From: Pinguiococcus pyrenoidosus
Lineage: Eukaryota > Sar > Pinguiophyceae > Pinguiochrysidales > Pinguiochrysidaceae
Assembly (NCBI GenBank): GCA_019677205.1
Contig: JAAMXY010000110.1
Coordinates: 1 to 28,758, forward strand
Length of the DNA stretch: 28,758 bases
Direction of reading: 5' to 3'
Of this stretch, positions 1 to 9,652 are shown one piece after another. The translations under genes and the position numbers were made by a program. Positions within the stretch are counted from its first letter, which is position 1, and every line of letters begins with the position of its first letter. Under the pieces are notes generated by a model. That model was not told the origin of the DNA, searched no databases, and was given only the letters and a program-made list of their open reading frames with translations.

Positions 1-29
1 ACTTCCAGCACGAGCTCCTTGCCGGCCAT
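1..29 (-). CDS. Possible 5' end of a gene leaving the window (partial)
   Basis: On the minus strand an ATG at 29-27 opens a frame reading MAGKELVLE and then runs off the left edge. The context is favourable (A at -3, G at +4), and the alternating strand order of the other genes predicts a minus-strand gene here. Only nine codons are visible and there is no in-frame stop close upstream, so neither the start nor the gene is proved. No family can be assigned. Confidence 0.25.
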
Positions 30-363
30 GATGTCAATAGGTCGGTGCAAAGCGTCCCGCGCGCACGACTCCGAGAGCGTCCTGAGAGTCCAAATGAGCA
101 GTGTGAGTTGTCGTCCACCGTTCACCGGAGAAGCAAAGCGAGAGGGCGCGAGTCTAGACTCTCTCGCATTCCGAAAGGCAACATGCGGCGCGCCCGAAGC
201 TTATCGGCTGTGTGCGGGGCACGCGAATTCTTTGAGCGGCTGGACCGCGCCACACCATCACCGTCTGCTGTCGCGCCACGTGCGCGCCACACAGGGACAC
301 CTGGTATGCATGCGTAACCCGCGCACAAGCTCGGCGGCGGCGCTGCGGCGCTCGGCAGCAGAA

Positions 364-380
364 TTTCCGCGCGCGCGAAA
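364..380. promoter_or_regulatory. E2F-like near-palindrome
   Basis: The 17 bases TTTCCGCGCGCGCGAAA are an imperfect palindrome. Read on the minus strand from 380 they give TTTCGCGC, an exact match to the E2F consensus TTTSSCGC. The site lies 340-350 bases upstream of the possible minus-strand start at 29. No gene is firmly attached to it, and alternating GC runs are common in GC-rich DNA. Confidence 0.3.
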
Positions 381-918
381 CACGTTTTGGTCTTCCGGAG
401 AGTTCGGCACCTCCGCCGCGCGGCGGCGCCAGCGTACCTTGCACTTTACAGCCCAGCAACCACCACAGTGACAGCTACGAAGCCTTGAGATCGGAGATCG
501 CGGTGGAAAAACAGAAGTTGGCCCAGGCGCGCGAGAGGAATGCCGCGGTCGGACCGACGGCAAACGACGACAGCGGCGCCAGACGACGCTCTTGGGAACG
601 GGGGTCGAGGTTCGAGGGGAGAACAAGCTTGGAAATTGTTCTATGTTGGTACCACGTGCCTGACGTCTCTTGTCATGTTTTTCTTTGGAGGTTTACCGTT
701 TTCATATTTTATATTATATATATGATCAAAAATATTAAAAAATTATAAATTTGTGTGATGATAGTCTTCAGAATGCACATAAAATTAGGAGATAGATGAT
801 GAGCGGTGGCTGACCTACATGTTGACCCTCGAGCAACGGGCTGGGCATTTTGCGCGCGAAGTCTCTCTGTTATCCGGCGCATAGGACACCAGAGATCAAT
901 TTCGTTTTTCCACCGGGG

Positions 919-988
919 CCAATGATCTCTGCCCATGAGGATATCCGATCTAACCAATCATGATCCGTACCTCCTTACAGCATCCAAT
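919..988 (+). promoter_or_regulatory. Three CCAAT boxes upstream of TMEM258
   Basis: CCAAT occurs at 919-923, 954-958 and 984-988, all on the plus strand within 70 bases and about 370-435 bases before the TMEM258 start. Clustered CCAAT boxes are typical NF-Y sites in eukaryotic promoters. Their distance from the start is large, so a role with this gene is inferred. Confidence 0.35.
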
Positions 989-1353
989 GGTCTCGAGCTG
1001 CGGCCACGGAATCGGCGCGCCGAGCTTGAATTACAGCGGCTTTGCGCCGGTTGACGTGCTGCTGAATTTTTCGCGTCATCAAGCAAGCACCGACGCATTC
1101 TACGTCCGTGGAAACCGAAAGAAGCTTCGCAACACGTCATCACCGCCGTCGCCTCTGTCCGAATCAGTCTCCGTCCAGCGCTCGCCCGGCCGCCCGGGTT
1201 CTTATCACCATTGTTCGTGTCTGTCGCACATGCGGCGTCCATCTCGCGCCTCTCGCCCGTCTTTGCCGACAGACCCCTTCCGCGGCTGTTGTTCGCGTCG
1301 CAGTCGCGCTGCCGCTGCGGAGCCATAGAAGAGAGTGGCGAGACAAGGCAGAG

Positions 1354-1714
1354 ATGGAGACGCCATACTATCCTCCGATCGACCCGAAGCACTTCTTCGC
1401 CTTGGCCCTCGCGCTGAGCTTGGCCGGATTCTTCCTCATGGCGCTTTTCTTCACGTGAGTACTCCGCCCTCTTCAGAGCAACCGTGTGTCTGTGTCTGCT
1501 GAGTGGGAGCGGAAGTAGACCAAGTGCTGACTTCCTTTCGACGCTCTTTTTGTTGATTGTCGTCGTCTCGGCGGTGGATTTGACGTGTAGATACGAGACC
1601 CGGGCGGGAGCGAGCCGGACGATCCTCAAGGAGCTGCCGCTGGCCGTTCTATCCTCAATATGCTTGGGCGGTGGCACGCTGTTCTTGATGCTGTGGTCTG
1701 GGTTGTACATCTAG
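1354..1714 (+). CDS. TMEM258: Oligosaccharyltransferase small subunit TMEM258/OST5
   Basis: Two exons, 1354-1454 and 1591-1714, join in the ACA codon to give 74 residues. The protein is a two-helix hairpin of the ER membrane: helix 1 at about residues 14-34 (FFALALALSLAGFFLMALFF) and helix 2 at about 51-72. It matches animal TMEM258 and yeast Ost5 in length and layout: a short N-terminal segment with a Pro, an aromatic-rich helix, then YE, a charged loop ending KEL, and a C-terminus LFLMLWSGLYI close to the human LFLLLWVGIYV. The family stabilises the catalytic subunit of the oligosaccharyltransferase that N-glycosylates nascent proteins. The ATG at 1354 is chosen because the homologues begin there; an in-frame ATG at 1108 would add an implausible extension. 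The gene converges on CPSF1. Confidence 0.88.
1455..1590 (+). other. Intron of TMEM258 (136 bases)
   Basis: The donor GTGAGT at 1455 directly follows the first helix, and the acceptor GTGTAG ends at 1590. Splicing restores one frame (AC|A) and joins the two halves of the hairpin exactly where homologues are continuous. Without splicing the frame stops at 1458. Confidence 0.88.
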
Positions 1715-1763
1715 AAGCGACGCAGATACGCTGGGATGCCAAAAGCTGCGGATGAAATCTTCT

Positions 1764-1880
1764 GCTGTATTTGCTACCTCTGCTACGTTTGCCACGTCTG
1801 CTACGTCGCCTACGTTTGCCACGTCTGCCACGTCTGCCACGTCTACTACGTTTGCCACGTCTCCTACGTCTGCTACATCT
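1764..1880. repeat. Degenerate 9-bp minisatellite, about 13 units
   Basis: From 1773 to 1880 there are twelve back-to-back 9-base units of the form GCYACGTYT (commonest GCCACGTCT). A thirteenth, weaker unit lies at 1764-1772. The array fills most of the 158-base gap between the convergent stops of TMEM258 (1714) and CPSF1 (1873) and would lie in both 3' UTRs. The last unit contains the TAG stop of CPSF1 on the minus strand. Confidence 0.85.
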
Positions 1881-4800
1881 TGGCGAAGGCCATGTCTAAG
1901 TCTAGCAGAGACGTCAAAACTTTGGGCACGGTCACGCCAACTGCCAGGGCGAACTCCTCCTGCATCTTGACAGGCAAGGACACAAAGCGCCACAGCAGCT
2001 CGCCGTCCAGGATGTTCTTCCAGGTGTCATCCGTCTCCACAGTGTACGCACTCCCGAAACGACGCAGCTTCGGCCGGCGATGCGTGCGCGGATTGCAACC
2101 GGCCGGATGCCACAAGGCCTTCTCCAGAATCGTCTGCAGCATGAACAGCCTCCGGAACTGCCGCTCCGATTTGCACGGTACCAAGGACGCGAGTCCACCC
2201 TCCAGGCTGACCATCACGGTCCCGAAGCGCTCGCGCATCGTGCCGTCGTCAGAGCGCAGCGTGGCCTTCTTCCCGGGGGAGTGCATGCGAAGGGTGACGG
2301 CATCACTGAACCGCTGTCCGCAGTGGATGCTGCTGCGCAGCGCTAGGAAGGAGCGGCTCTGGGATTCGAGACCCTTCGGATCGTACTGCAGAAGTCGAAG
2401 GTTGCCCAGCGAGTCGCACGCGCACAGATCCAGGCCGGGCGAAGAGAACCAGAAGCCGCCGGTCAGGCAGTTCGCGCGGAAGTCGTGGTGACGCTCCTTT
2501 GCCAAGAAGCGCAGCTTGCGGCTCCCGTTGAAAGCAGTGTGCTCGTCGAAGCGGAGGAGCCGTTCACCACGATACACGTCGCAGATCTGAATATACGCCG
2601 AGAATACGCGGCAGCGCGGCCGATGCGCCGAGCGTGGCACGTGGCTCGGGATCGTGCACTCGCGCTCCTGAGGAATGACGCTGATGGAGACCGCCATGAA
2701 GTCGGACTCGTGGAAAGCCACTTGCTCGAAGCTCTTGCCCTGCGGTCGGCAGCCAGGCGTGAGCAGCAGGCTTCGCCACGCCACCGGACCTTCGCGGAAC
2801 CTACCAGCCATTTGTGCACGGTGACTCGCCGGCCATGGCACAGCACAATATACTCTCCGCACTGGGAAGGACGACGGAACGCATTGTGAGGAAAGCAGGG
2901 GCCAAATCGAGGGCGTCGACGTCCTGGCCTACCTGTGCCGCAGCGGAGACCGCGGAGACGCCGCCATCAATGATGCTCTGAGCACACACGAGCTTCAGGC
3001 TGAGCGGCGCCCCCTTCGGTTCCGCGGCCTCTCCCTGCGAGGAGACCACTTCGAAAAGCAGGACCCGACCCCCTCCGATCGCATCTTCACCGGCACTGCT
3101 CATCCGCCCGGTGCCAACCAGGACGTAGAGCTTTCGGACCCCGTAGTCGCCGACACGCCGCACGGCCTGGCTGCGAAGCTTGACGCAGGCGACACAGTGC
3201 GCCCTCTCGTCCTTGCTGAGCGCCATTCGACAGATCGGTGCAACAGAGAGGGCGATGCCAGCCCCGAGGCCGGTCCCGGCGCCCCGGTTCGGCTGCATCA
3301 GCCAGCATTCGTATCGCTCGACAAGAAGCGGAGGCGGCCGGCCCATCTCTAGATTGGGCTCGCCGAAGTTCTTATGCTCGACGTTCCGAAGGTCGGCCAT
3401 GCCGCCGAGCTGGGAAGGCGCCGTGGCCGAGCCCATTCCCATCTGCTCCCTCGCCTGCTCTTCCGCTTCCTGCTCCACAATCTCGATGATCTGGCGGATG
3501 GACGTCGCGGACTCCGCCAGCGCTGTCCTGGCCTCCTTGAAGCCCAGACGCACTACCCGGCTGACCGCGACCACGTAGGTCGGCTCCGCCAGCTCCAGCT
3601 CAAGGGCAACACCGTCGCCACGGCCGAGGTAGCAAAGGTGGCGGGGCGTCCAGCCACGTCCCAGGTTCTGGGTCGTGGTCGAGTCGTCGTCCACGTTCGA
3701 ATGCAGCGCTCGCAGCGGCGTCCGCCTCACCAGCGCTCCTCCGTGTCCCGGACAGGTTGCGCCAAGCGTGAATCCGGCGCCGAGCCCCGTGCAGGTCGCG
3801 AGCACGATGCGCTTCTTGCTCAACTGCGCCGGCGTCTGGGCAGAGTTTTCCATGGCGTCCCCCTCGCGCAACGAGAGCAAGAACCCCAGGCCCTTCACCA
3901 GGGGCTGAAACCCAGCGATCGAGAATGGCGCCCGGCTGGGTGGCGCATCCGCGGGGAGAATGCTGGCCAGGCCGCGCTCGCCGAGAACGATACCAGGCCG
4001 CGGCGTGTTCAGAAACACGCCTGCGTGACCCTCACAGAACCGAAAGGGCGTGAGCTTTCGGACCTCGAAGCCGTGCTCGCCCGTGTGTGTGCCCTCCGAG
4101 TCGGTGTCAAGACCGTCGTCCGCTGCGTCCTGCGTCCCCCGCAGATTCGGGTACGACTGAGTGACGAAGGCATCAGGGATCCGTTGAAGCACGAGAGAGA
4201 AGCGGCCGTCTCCCCCTTCGTCGTGCAGCTGACGAAATCGATACAGCTGCACGGCGTCGTCCTTCGTGCGCACGACAACCGTCCAACACCACAGGGACGA
4301 GTCGGAGCTGGGGCCGACCGCAGCCACGCATATCTCGGCGACGTTGCACTCCGCTTCGTCTTTCGCCGACGTGGTGGTCTGGACCTGCAAGCCGGATGCT
4401 CCCGGCTCCTCGGACGCATCAGCGTCGTCATCGTGTGCCGACAGCGAATCCCGGTAGATCGGCAGGCCCCGACCGAAGCCAGTCGTTGTGGCGAAGATGA
4501 TATCGGTGTCTGGCAATCGCATCACGAAGAAGCGTCCCTCTCGAGTCACACCCGCAAGGTACGAATCGTGACCAATCCCGTCCGTCATGGGCCAGACTGG
4601 GACGGCTTCGCTCTCATTCGGCTCGGTGTGAGTCGGACCCGGAGCACGACGGCGTACTTGGTCCAAAGGATTTCCGTACAGCTGCGCCTCTTCCTCTTTC
4701 TCAGCGACAGAGCGCTTCCTGTCGGATCCTCCGAGGATTTGCGCCTGCCCGCTGTCGTTCTCACGCTTCTCGGCTTCTGCAACATCCTCCCGTCCGAGGC

Positions 4801-7800
4801 CCATGCGAAGGCCCAGGGACAGCCCTTCCGGCAGTCCGTCGTCCGCATGGGAGGGCTTCTCCTCGATGTCCATGCCATTGCTTTCACCCGCAACTGCACT
4901 CCCACCGTCAGGTCCTTGCCCCGCGTCGCCGGTGCCGTTCGCTGGCTCTGGGTCGCTTTGAGCGACTGCTAGACCAGGCAGGAGGTTCGAGATCGGCGTC
5001 CAGTTGTTCTGGAAGAACTCAAATGGCGCCGAGAAGAGGCAAACGGCCTCGATGTGGAGGTCTTCTTCGTCCTGGTGATCGTCAGGATGGCCGTATGGAT
5101 GCAGAATCCCGTGCGGCCTCCTCGCATTCAGGTCCGGTATGTATTGCTCATCGATGAAGAAGCTTCCAAACAAGTCGACCGTCGTCAGAAGAAGGCGGCC
5201 GTCGTTGAGCACCATGGCTACGTAGTTGTTGCCGACATCAATGCTCTTGATCGATGCAGTAGAGCCGACATCGTATTCGACGGCCTCCTCTTGCAGTACC
5301 TGCCCGTACTTCGCCTCGATAAGGCGAACGAAGACCGGCGGGCCTGAGGTTCCTTCCCTCAGCGAGTCGGTCTCCGCGTCGGACTTCCCTTCGTCTTCGT
5401 CTTCGTCTTCGTCTTCATCTTCGTCTCCGCCTGTGTCACCAGCTCGACGTGCTCGTCCTCGGACTTGTCCTTCGCCACGTTCGTCGGCTTCTCCCCCGGT
5501 TTCCCTTTCTCTTTCTTCAGCATTCTCTGCACGTGCTTCTGCAGCGCCTGCTTCCGCACCTGCGTCTACCTGGACTGCTGCTCCACCCTCGCCCAAAGTT
5601 GAATGTCCCGTGCGTGTACGCTCGGCCGGTGGAGCTGGAGATTCGCCTTCGCCTTCGCCTTCGCCGTTCTGGGAGTCCTCCTGCCGATGCGGTTCAGCTT
5701 CACTGCCCGGCAGCTTCGAATAGATTTGAATCACGAAAAGCCTCTGGAACATCGCTTGCGCCGTCAACGTCACGCAGTTTGTGGCTAATCCATACATGTT
5801 CTGCGTGCGCATCTCCTCACGGTCCTCTGGACCCTCGCCAGCCTCAGCACCATCACCGGAATCACCTTCAGCGGCATCCTCGTCTTGCTCAGGTGGTTGC
5901 TCAGCTTCTTGTGGCTCTGAACCTTTTGTTTCCTCGGCGCCTGACGCCATCCCGGAACCTTCTGCCGTCCCAGAGCCCTCCGCTGAGGCTGTAGCTGTGG
6001 ATGTGGCTGACGCTGTAGCTGTGGATGGAACGGCAGGACTCGCGTTCCCAGCCGGCGTCTGAGGAATCGGGAGCTCGGTAAGGGTCAGCGCCGTGGCGTG
6101 GCCTTGCAGGGCGTTGGTTTGCGCGTCGCTCCGGGCAGCAACCTTGAAGATTCTGCTTCCCATCGTCGTGTTGATGATCACGGTGGCCACGTCGTTTCTC
6201 GCGGTCTCAGGCAAGATTGGATTCTCTCCCGCAATCAGAGAGATCGAGCCGATGGTCGGGGTCTGGTAGACAGGATCAAGCAACTGGACGTTTTGGGAGA
6301 CCAATTGCGAAGCAGCTCCAATCGCCGGTCGAAAGGCCATCTTCGCTTGCACGAGGCAGCCCGTGTCTTCCCTTCCAGTCCCGAAGATCAGCTCGGTCAC
6401 CGGGGCCCCCATGCTCGCGACTCGTTGCAGACCAGTTGCCACACATGACGCGGGCCCTAGGTTCAGAATCGTGTCTAGAACACGTAGGCGGCACTTGGAG
6501 GTTCCTTGAGCGGCAGCATCCTCGTCACGCAGGGCTTGTTGTGCGGACATGTCTTCGAGAACGCTTCCGTACAGGAACTCCTCCTCTTCGCTTCTCTCAA
6601 TCCGCCTTCTCTTGATCTGCACGGTAGCGATGTCCAGTGGGTCCCGATGAACGCGCTGCGAAAACGTCTCCGCCTCATCCAGTCGTGGAAGCAGATCGAG
6701 AACGAGAAGCTGCGCATCCGCGGAGATGAGGGAGGCAAAGAGGATCTTTGGAATTCCCACGGTGCCTAGCTCCACCGCGATCTGCTCAGCCGGAAGAGAT
6801 ATGCTTTCGAGATGCCCTCCAGACGGAAGCGCTGCTGCTGCCTCCAGGTGCAAGAGGACGCGCCCTTTGCCCCAGTGCATGCCGCTGCTGTAGCCGAGCT
6901 TGTAGTGGGTATGGGAGAAAGGAACCGCCGCCATCTCCAGAAGGAAGAGCTGTCCGCTGGGGAGCAGCAACGCAGCATGATCAGCCGTGAGGAAGCTCAG
7001 CGACGTTCCAAAGGGAGCAGTCACCCCAAGAAGCGGGTCGTGCGCGCGCAGAGCGCCGGCGTGACTGCGTCCGTAGCCCGGTGCGTCTCTCGCCTTGTCA
7101 ATTTTCATGTCCGCAAAGGCATTCAACGCCACTGCGTCGATCAGCTGCTGGTCCAGATAGCTGATCGAGTTGTCAGCCAGGACCACGACGCCTCTTCTTG
7201 GTGGCATGGCCGCGAACAGACTATGACTGTCGTGTGGAAGGACACTGCAAGACCACACGATGGCCCCTTGGCCCCGGTTCCTGTCTACCGCGACGCCGTA
7301 GCAGATGCTGGTGAAGCTGACGATTGCCGCGCGCCCGACGTGTGATTGAGGCGTCTCCATGAGAATCGCGAGAGTCGGCTCCAGGTAGCCGGCCAGAAAC
7401 ACCATGTCCTTGACGACGCCCCGAATGCCCAGTGTTCTCAAGTCCAAGTGAAATGCTGACCACGAACTCGTTTCCACCGCTACCTCTGCCTCTCTTGCGC
7501 CTTCCGCACTACTGACCGCCGCCGCACTGCTCTGGTTGGGTGCGCTCGATCGCACACCGTGTGCCGTCTCTTGAGAATCGTTTGCGTTCCGCAGCGGCGC
7601 TACGGTGATCACCGTGCCGGACGTCTGCGAAGCCATGCAGCGTTCGGCCGGATCCGCCACGCAAAGATGCCGAATCTGCGGCGCAGTACACGCCACATCT
7701 GCCTCTGCTTCAAAGTTGTCTAGGCGGTACGCATGGATCTGGTAGTTGTGCGGATCGAACGTGAGGTGCACCATTTTCAAGCTGCTTAATCCCAGTAGGA

Positions 7801-8080
7801 GCGCGTCTCTGCCGTCTCTTCCAAAGCCTTTCAGCACGTGGAGAGACGTGACGACGCCGCTCAGAGAGTACGTGTCTTGCTGCCGCAGCAGCAGCCCATC
7901 GTCCGTGATGACGAAGTCGTAGAAGTTCAGCACCGTGCCGCAGGAGACTACGAGACAGGCTTTGCTCGTGCGGTAGAAGAGCGCGGCCACGGACAATTCA
8001 CACCGCGACGGTGCTCTCAAAGGTTTCAGACAGCCGAAGAGGCGAGCGTCTGCAGACGTCTTCGCAGACATCACCACCAA
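1873..8080 (-). CDS. CPSF1: Cleavage and polyadenylation specificity factor subunit 1 (CPSF160)
   Basis: Three exons on the minus strand, 8080-2933, 2861-2805 and 2739-1873, encode about 2023 residues; human CPSF1 has about 1440. The protein is the large beta-propeller scaffold of the nuclear complex that recognises the poly(A) signal and cleaves pre-mRNA. Evidence is the N-terminal propeller (residues about 25-110, with LNFYDF and MVHLTFDPHNY) and the C-terminal CPSF_A region, where CGEYIVLCHGRRVTVHKWL, the ICDVYRGERLLRFDE strand and a helical tail follow plant and human CPSF160. The extra length is mainly low-complexity acidic, Ala/Ser/Thr and Glu-rich insertions at about residues 665-760 and 780-910, including a run of Asp-Glu pairs near 890. 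The start could be Met1 or Met4. About 28 residues at the beginning of exon 3 (near 2600-2680) have no counterpart and could hide a further intron. It shares a promoter region with the TPR gene. Confidence 0.87.
2740..2804 (-). other. CPSF1 intron 2 (65 bases)
   Basis: Minus-strand donor GTAGGT begins at 2804 and acceptor GACCGCAG ends at 2740, phase 0. Removal joins HKWL to GKSFEQVAFHES, matching the order in other CPSF160 proteins. With intron 1 it delimits a 57-base, 19-codon internal exon. Confidence 0.78.
2862..2932 (-). other. CPSF1 intron 1 (71 bases)
   Basis: Minus-strand donor GTAGGC begins at 2932, and the acceptor CCTTCCCAG, after a pyrimidine-rich stretch, ends at 2862. It is phase 0, between SAAAQ and CGEYIV. 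Reading through it leads to a stop at 2801 and would remove the CPSF_A C-terminus. Confidence 0.8.
5389..5431. repeat. In-frame 6-bp repeat coding for Asp-Glu pairs
   Basis: The plus strand shows repeated CTTCGT units, with slight decay to CTTCAT and CTCCGC. On the minus strand they encode an Asp-Glu run in the CPSF1 insertion. The repeat keeps the frame, so copy-number change would only lengthen or shorten the acidic tract. Confidence 0.8.
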
Positions 8081-8141
8081 CGTGCGCCTGAGCGAAACAG
8101 TTGCGCTCCAAAGTGTGTTTCAGGGATTCGCTCAAAAGATT

Positions 8142-8151
8142 GCGCGGGAAA
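8142..8151 (-). promoter_or_regulatory. E2F-like site upstream of CPSF1
   Basis: The minus strand reads TTTCCCGCGC, an exact E2F/DP consensus (TTTSSCGC), 62-71 bases upstream of the CPSF1 ATG. Confidence 0.45.
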
Positions 8152-8374
8152 AAGAACTTTTCAAAACCTAGAAATAATTTTCAAAATTTTGCTTCTCATC
8201 AAGATTCTGTTGTCCCCTTGCAAACCTCCACCAAGAGTTCCAACGAAACCTTCAAAACCATATTCTTTTATTCAAAATACATTTGTGTGACTCTCGTACC
8301 CATGATGATATAGAATATTTGAGTCGTTTTGAAACGTAGCGAATTTCTAAGATAAGGGAAAGCTGCGTCGGAAA

Positions 8375-8384
8375 TTTCCCGCCC
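8375..8384 (+). promoter_or_regulatory. E2F-like site upstream of the TPR gene
   Basis: TTTCCCGCCC lies 34-43 bases before the ATG at 8418. With two flanking bases, the 12-mer AATTTCCCGCCC is identical to the one upstream of PDS5 at 13169-13180. Confidence 0.5.
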
Positions 8385-8417
8385 AAAGAAGGCCGCTTTG
8401 CGTCCTCAGATCGCATC

Positions 8418-9480
8418 ATGTTGGCTTTGGCCGAGTTGTGTGGCTGCGGCAAGCCTGCAGACTTCTCGGATAGTGAGCAGCCGAGCAATGCGACGCCGAG
8501 CGCATCCGCATCGGAGCAGCGGAGGGCTGCGCGACCGCACTACCACAGAGGGTGTCTTCTGCAGGATGACAATCGCCTAGAAGTACGTATCGGAGCGCGA
8601 GTGTGTCTCTCGGCGATGGCTGCCTGAGCCTCGCGACCAGATTGCGATGTTTGAGAAGCGCGTTTTGGGCCGTTGTGTTCATGTTTTGTGTCACCGATCG
8701 CGGGTTTAAAGCAGATGCGGCTTAAATCCAGAGTGGCGACCTTGCGATTCTCGCGGTTTTCGAGGTTTGCTGACGGGTTTGGGCGCAGTGGATTTCTCTG
8801 TGCATTTGCTACGCATGGAACGGTTCCGTGAATCTGATCGCGTTGGTTGTCGCTGTTTGTAGGATGCCATCCGGGCGTACCAGACCGCGATTAGCTTGGA
8901 TGCACGCTACGAGGACGCGTACTTTAACCTGGGCTCCGCCTTGCTGGCGAAAGGCGACCTTGACGCGGCCGCCCAGGCGTGCGAGATGGCGATCCGCCTG
9001 AAGCCGGACTACCCGGCGGCGTACTACAACCTCGGGTACATTCGGCAAGACCAAGGCCGCCTCACGGACGCCATCCGAGCCTTCAGCCGGGCGGTGTACT
9101 ACGAGCCCGACGACGCGGAAGCTTGGATCCACCTTGGAAACGTCCTGCGGGCGAAGGAGACCCCGGGAGAGATGCAAGGGGCGATCGACGCCTACCGGAA
9201 GGCCGTCACTGTGCAGCCAACGAACGTGACGGCGCACTACAACCTGGGAGCGGGACTGCAGGACATCGGCGACTTCGACGGCGCGATTTCGTCCTTCATG
9301 ACCACCTTGGAATTAGATGAGGGGAACATCGACGCTCTATACAACCTCGGCTTGTGCTACGAAGAGAAGGAGATGTTCGAAGAGGGTCTGCACTGCTTCG
9401 AGGAGGCCTTCCGATGGGACCCGACCTTTGCCGAAGCGAACGAAGCCGCCGAGAAGATGCGGCAGAAGTTGAAAAATTGA
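8418..9480 (+). CDS. Small tetratricopeptide-repeat (TPR) protein
   Basis: Two exons, 8418-8582 and 8863-9480, give 260 residues. The first 40 residues are polar and probably disordered (Ser, Ala, Glu). The rest is an array of about six TPR helix pairs with the usual spacing. The splice falls inside repeat 1 and restores it: RGCLLQDDNRLE joins DAIRAYQTAISLD. Later repeats show AYFNLGSALLAKGDLDAA, AYYNLGYIRQDQGRLTDA, AWIHLGNVLRAKE, AHYNLGAGLQDIGDFDGA and ALYNLGLCYEEKEMFEEG. There is no catalytic domain, signal peptide or membrane helix, so it is probably an adaptor; the partner is unknown. The repeats resemble those of O-GlcNAc transferase and tubulin-folding or intraflagellar TPR proteins, but no transferase domain follows. 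It converges on the POP gene. Confidence 0.85.
8583..8862 (+). other. Intron of the TPR gene (280 bases)
   Basis: The donor GTACGT at 8583 and the acceptor TTTGTAG ending at 8862 are in phase 0. Splicing rebuilds a canonical TPR unit across the junction. No small RNA was recognised inside this intron, the longest in the window. Confidence 0.85.
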
Positions 9481-9652
9481 GAAAAATAGCCTAGACCCGC
9501 CCAGCCAGTTTCCGTCAGGCCGGAGCGCTTGACAAGCGCTTCAGCAGAATGTAAATCATTGAGTTGCTCACTTCGTCCGCGCCAGTCGCCTTCCCCATTA
9601 TCCGCTGTGCGCCGCAGTCTCTTTCGTGAGCAACGAACACCACCGCTGCGTC
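9481..9652. other. Convergent 3' spacer with a small hairpin
   Basis: The gap between the stops of the TPR gene and the POP gene contains a perfect inverted repeat, AGCGCTT-GAC-AAGCGCT at 9524-9540. A TGTAA element follows at about 9550. The hairpin can form in transcripts of either strand and may mark the 3' ends; this is inferred from position only. Confidence 0.5.

Larger units (their letters stand above)
30..1353. other. Gene-free spacer, about 1.3 kb
   Basis: I find no convincing gene here. Open frames on both strands overlap one another, are rich in Arg, Ser and Ala, and resemble no family I know. The left part (30-690) is GC-rich and contains a near-palindrome at 364-380. An AT-rich island follows at about 700-790, and three CCAAT boxes lie at 919-988. 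It is probably the divergent promoter and 5' UTR space between a gene off the left edge and the TMEM258 gene. It is about twice as long as any other head-to-head spacer in the window, so a non-coding RNA or a poorly conserved gene cannot be excluded. Confidence 0.5.
8081..8417. promoter_or_regulatory. Divergent promoter between CPSF1 and the TPR gene
   Basis: This 337-base head-to-head spacer has a central AT-rich block (about 8150-8350) and one E2F-like site near each end, each oriented toward the nearer gene. No gene or RNA is visible in it. Confidence 0.6.

Noticed and set aside
19-748. Several overlapping short open frames at the left end as candidate genes
   Set aside because: They overlap on both strands, lack hydrophobic or domain patterns, and are expected by chance in GC-rich DNA.
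1066-1077. E2F site upstream of TMEM258 (TTTCGCGT)
   Set aside because: It differs from the consensus at the last base and TMEM258 is not a typical E2F target.
958-1710. Minus-strand open frame of 250 codons covering TMEM258
   Set aside because: It covers both TMEM258 exons and the intron in antisense and has no recognisable domain.
1655-1993. A Val-Ala-Asp repeat protein on the minus strand
   Set aside because: The repeat reading is just the 9-bp minisatellite translated in a non-CPSF1 frame; the real 3' end of CPSF1 is in another frame.
3374-4972. Long plus-strand open frame (532 codons) inside CPSF1
   Set aside because: It is antisense to a conserved coding exon, has biased Arg/Leu/Val content and matches no family; it is a shadow of GC-rich codon use.
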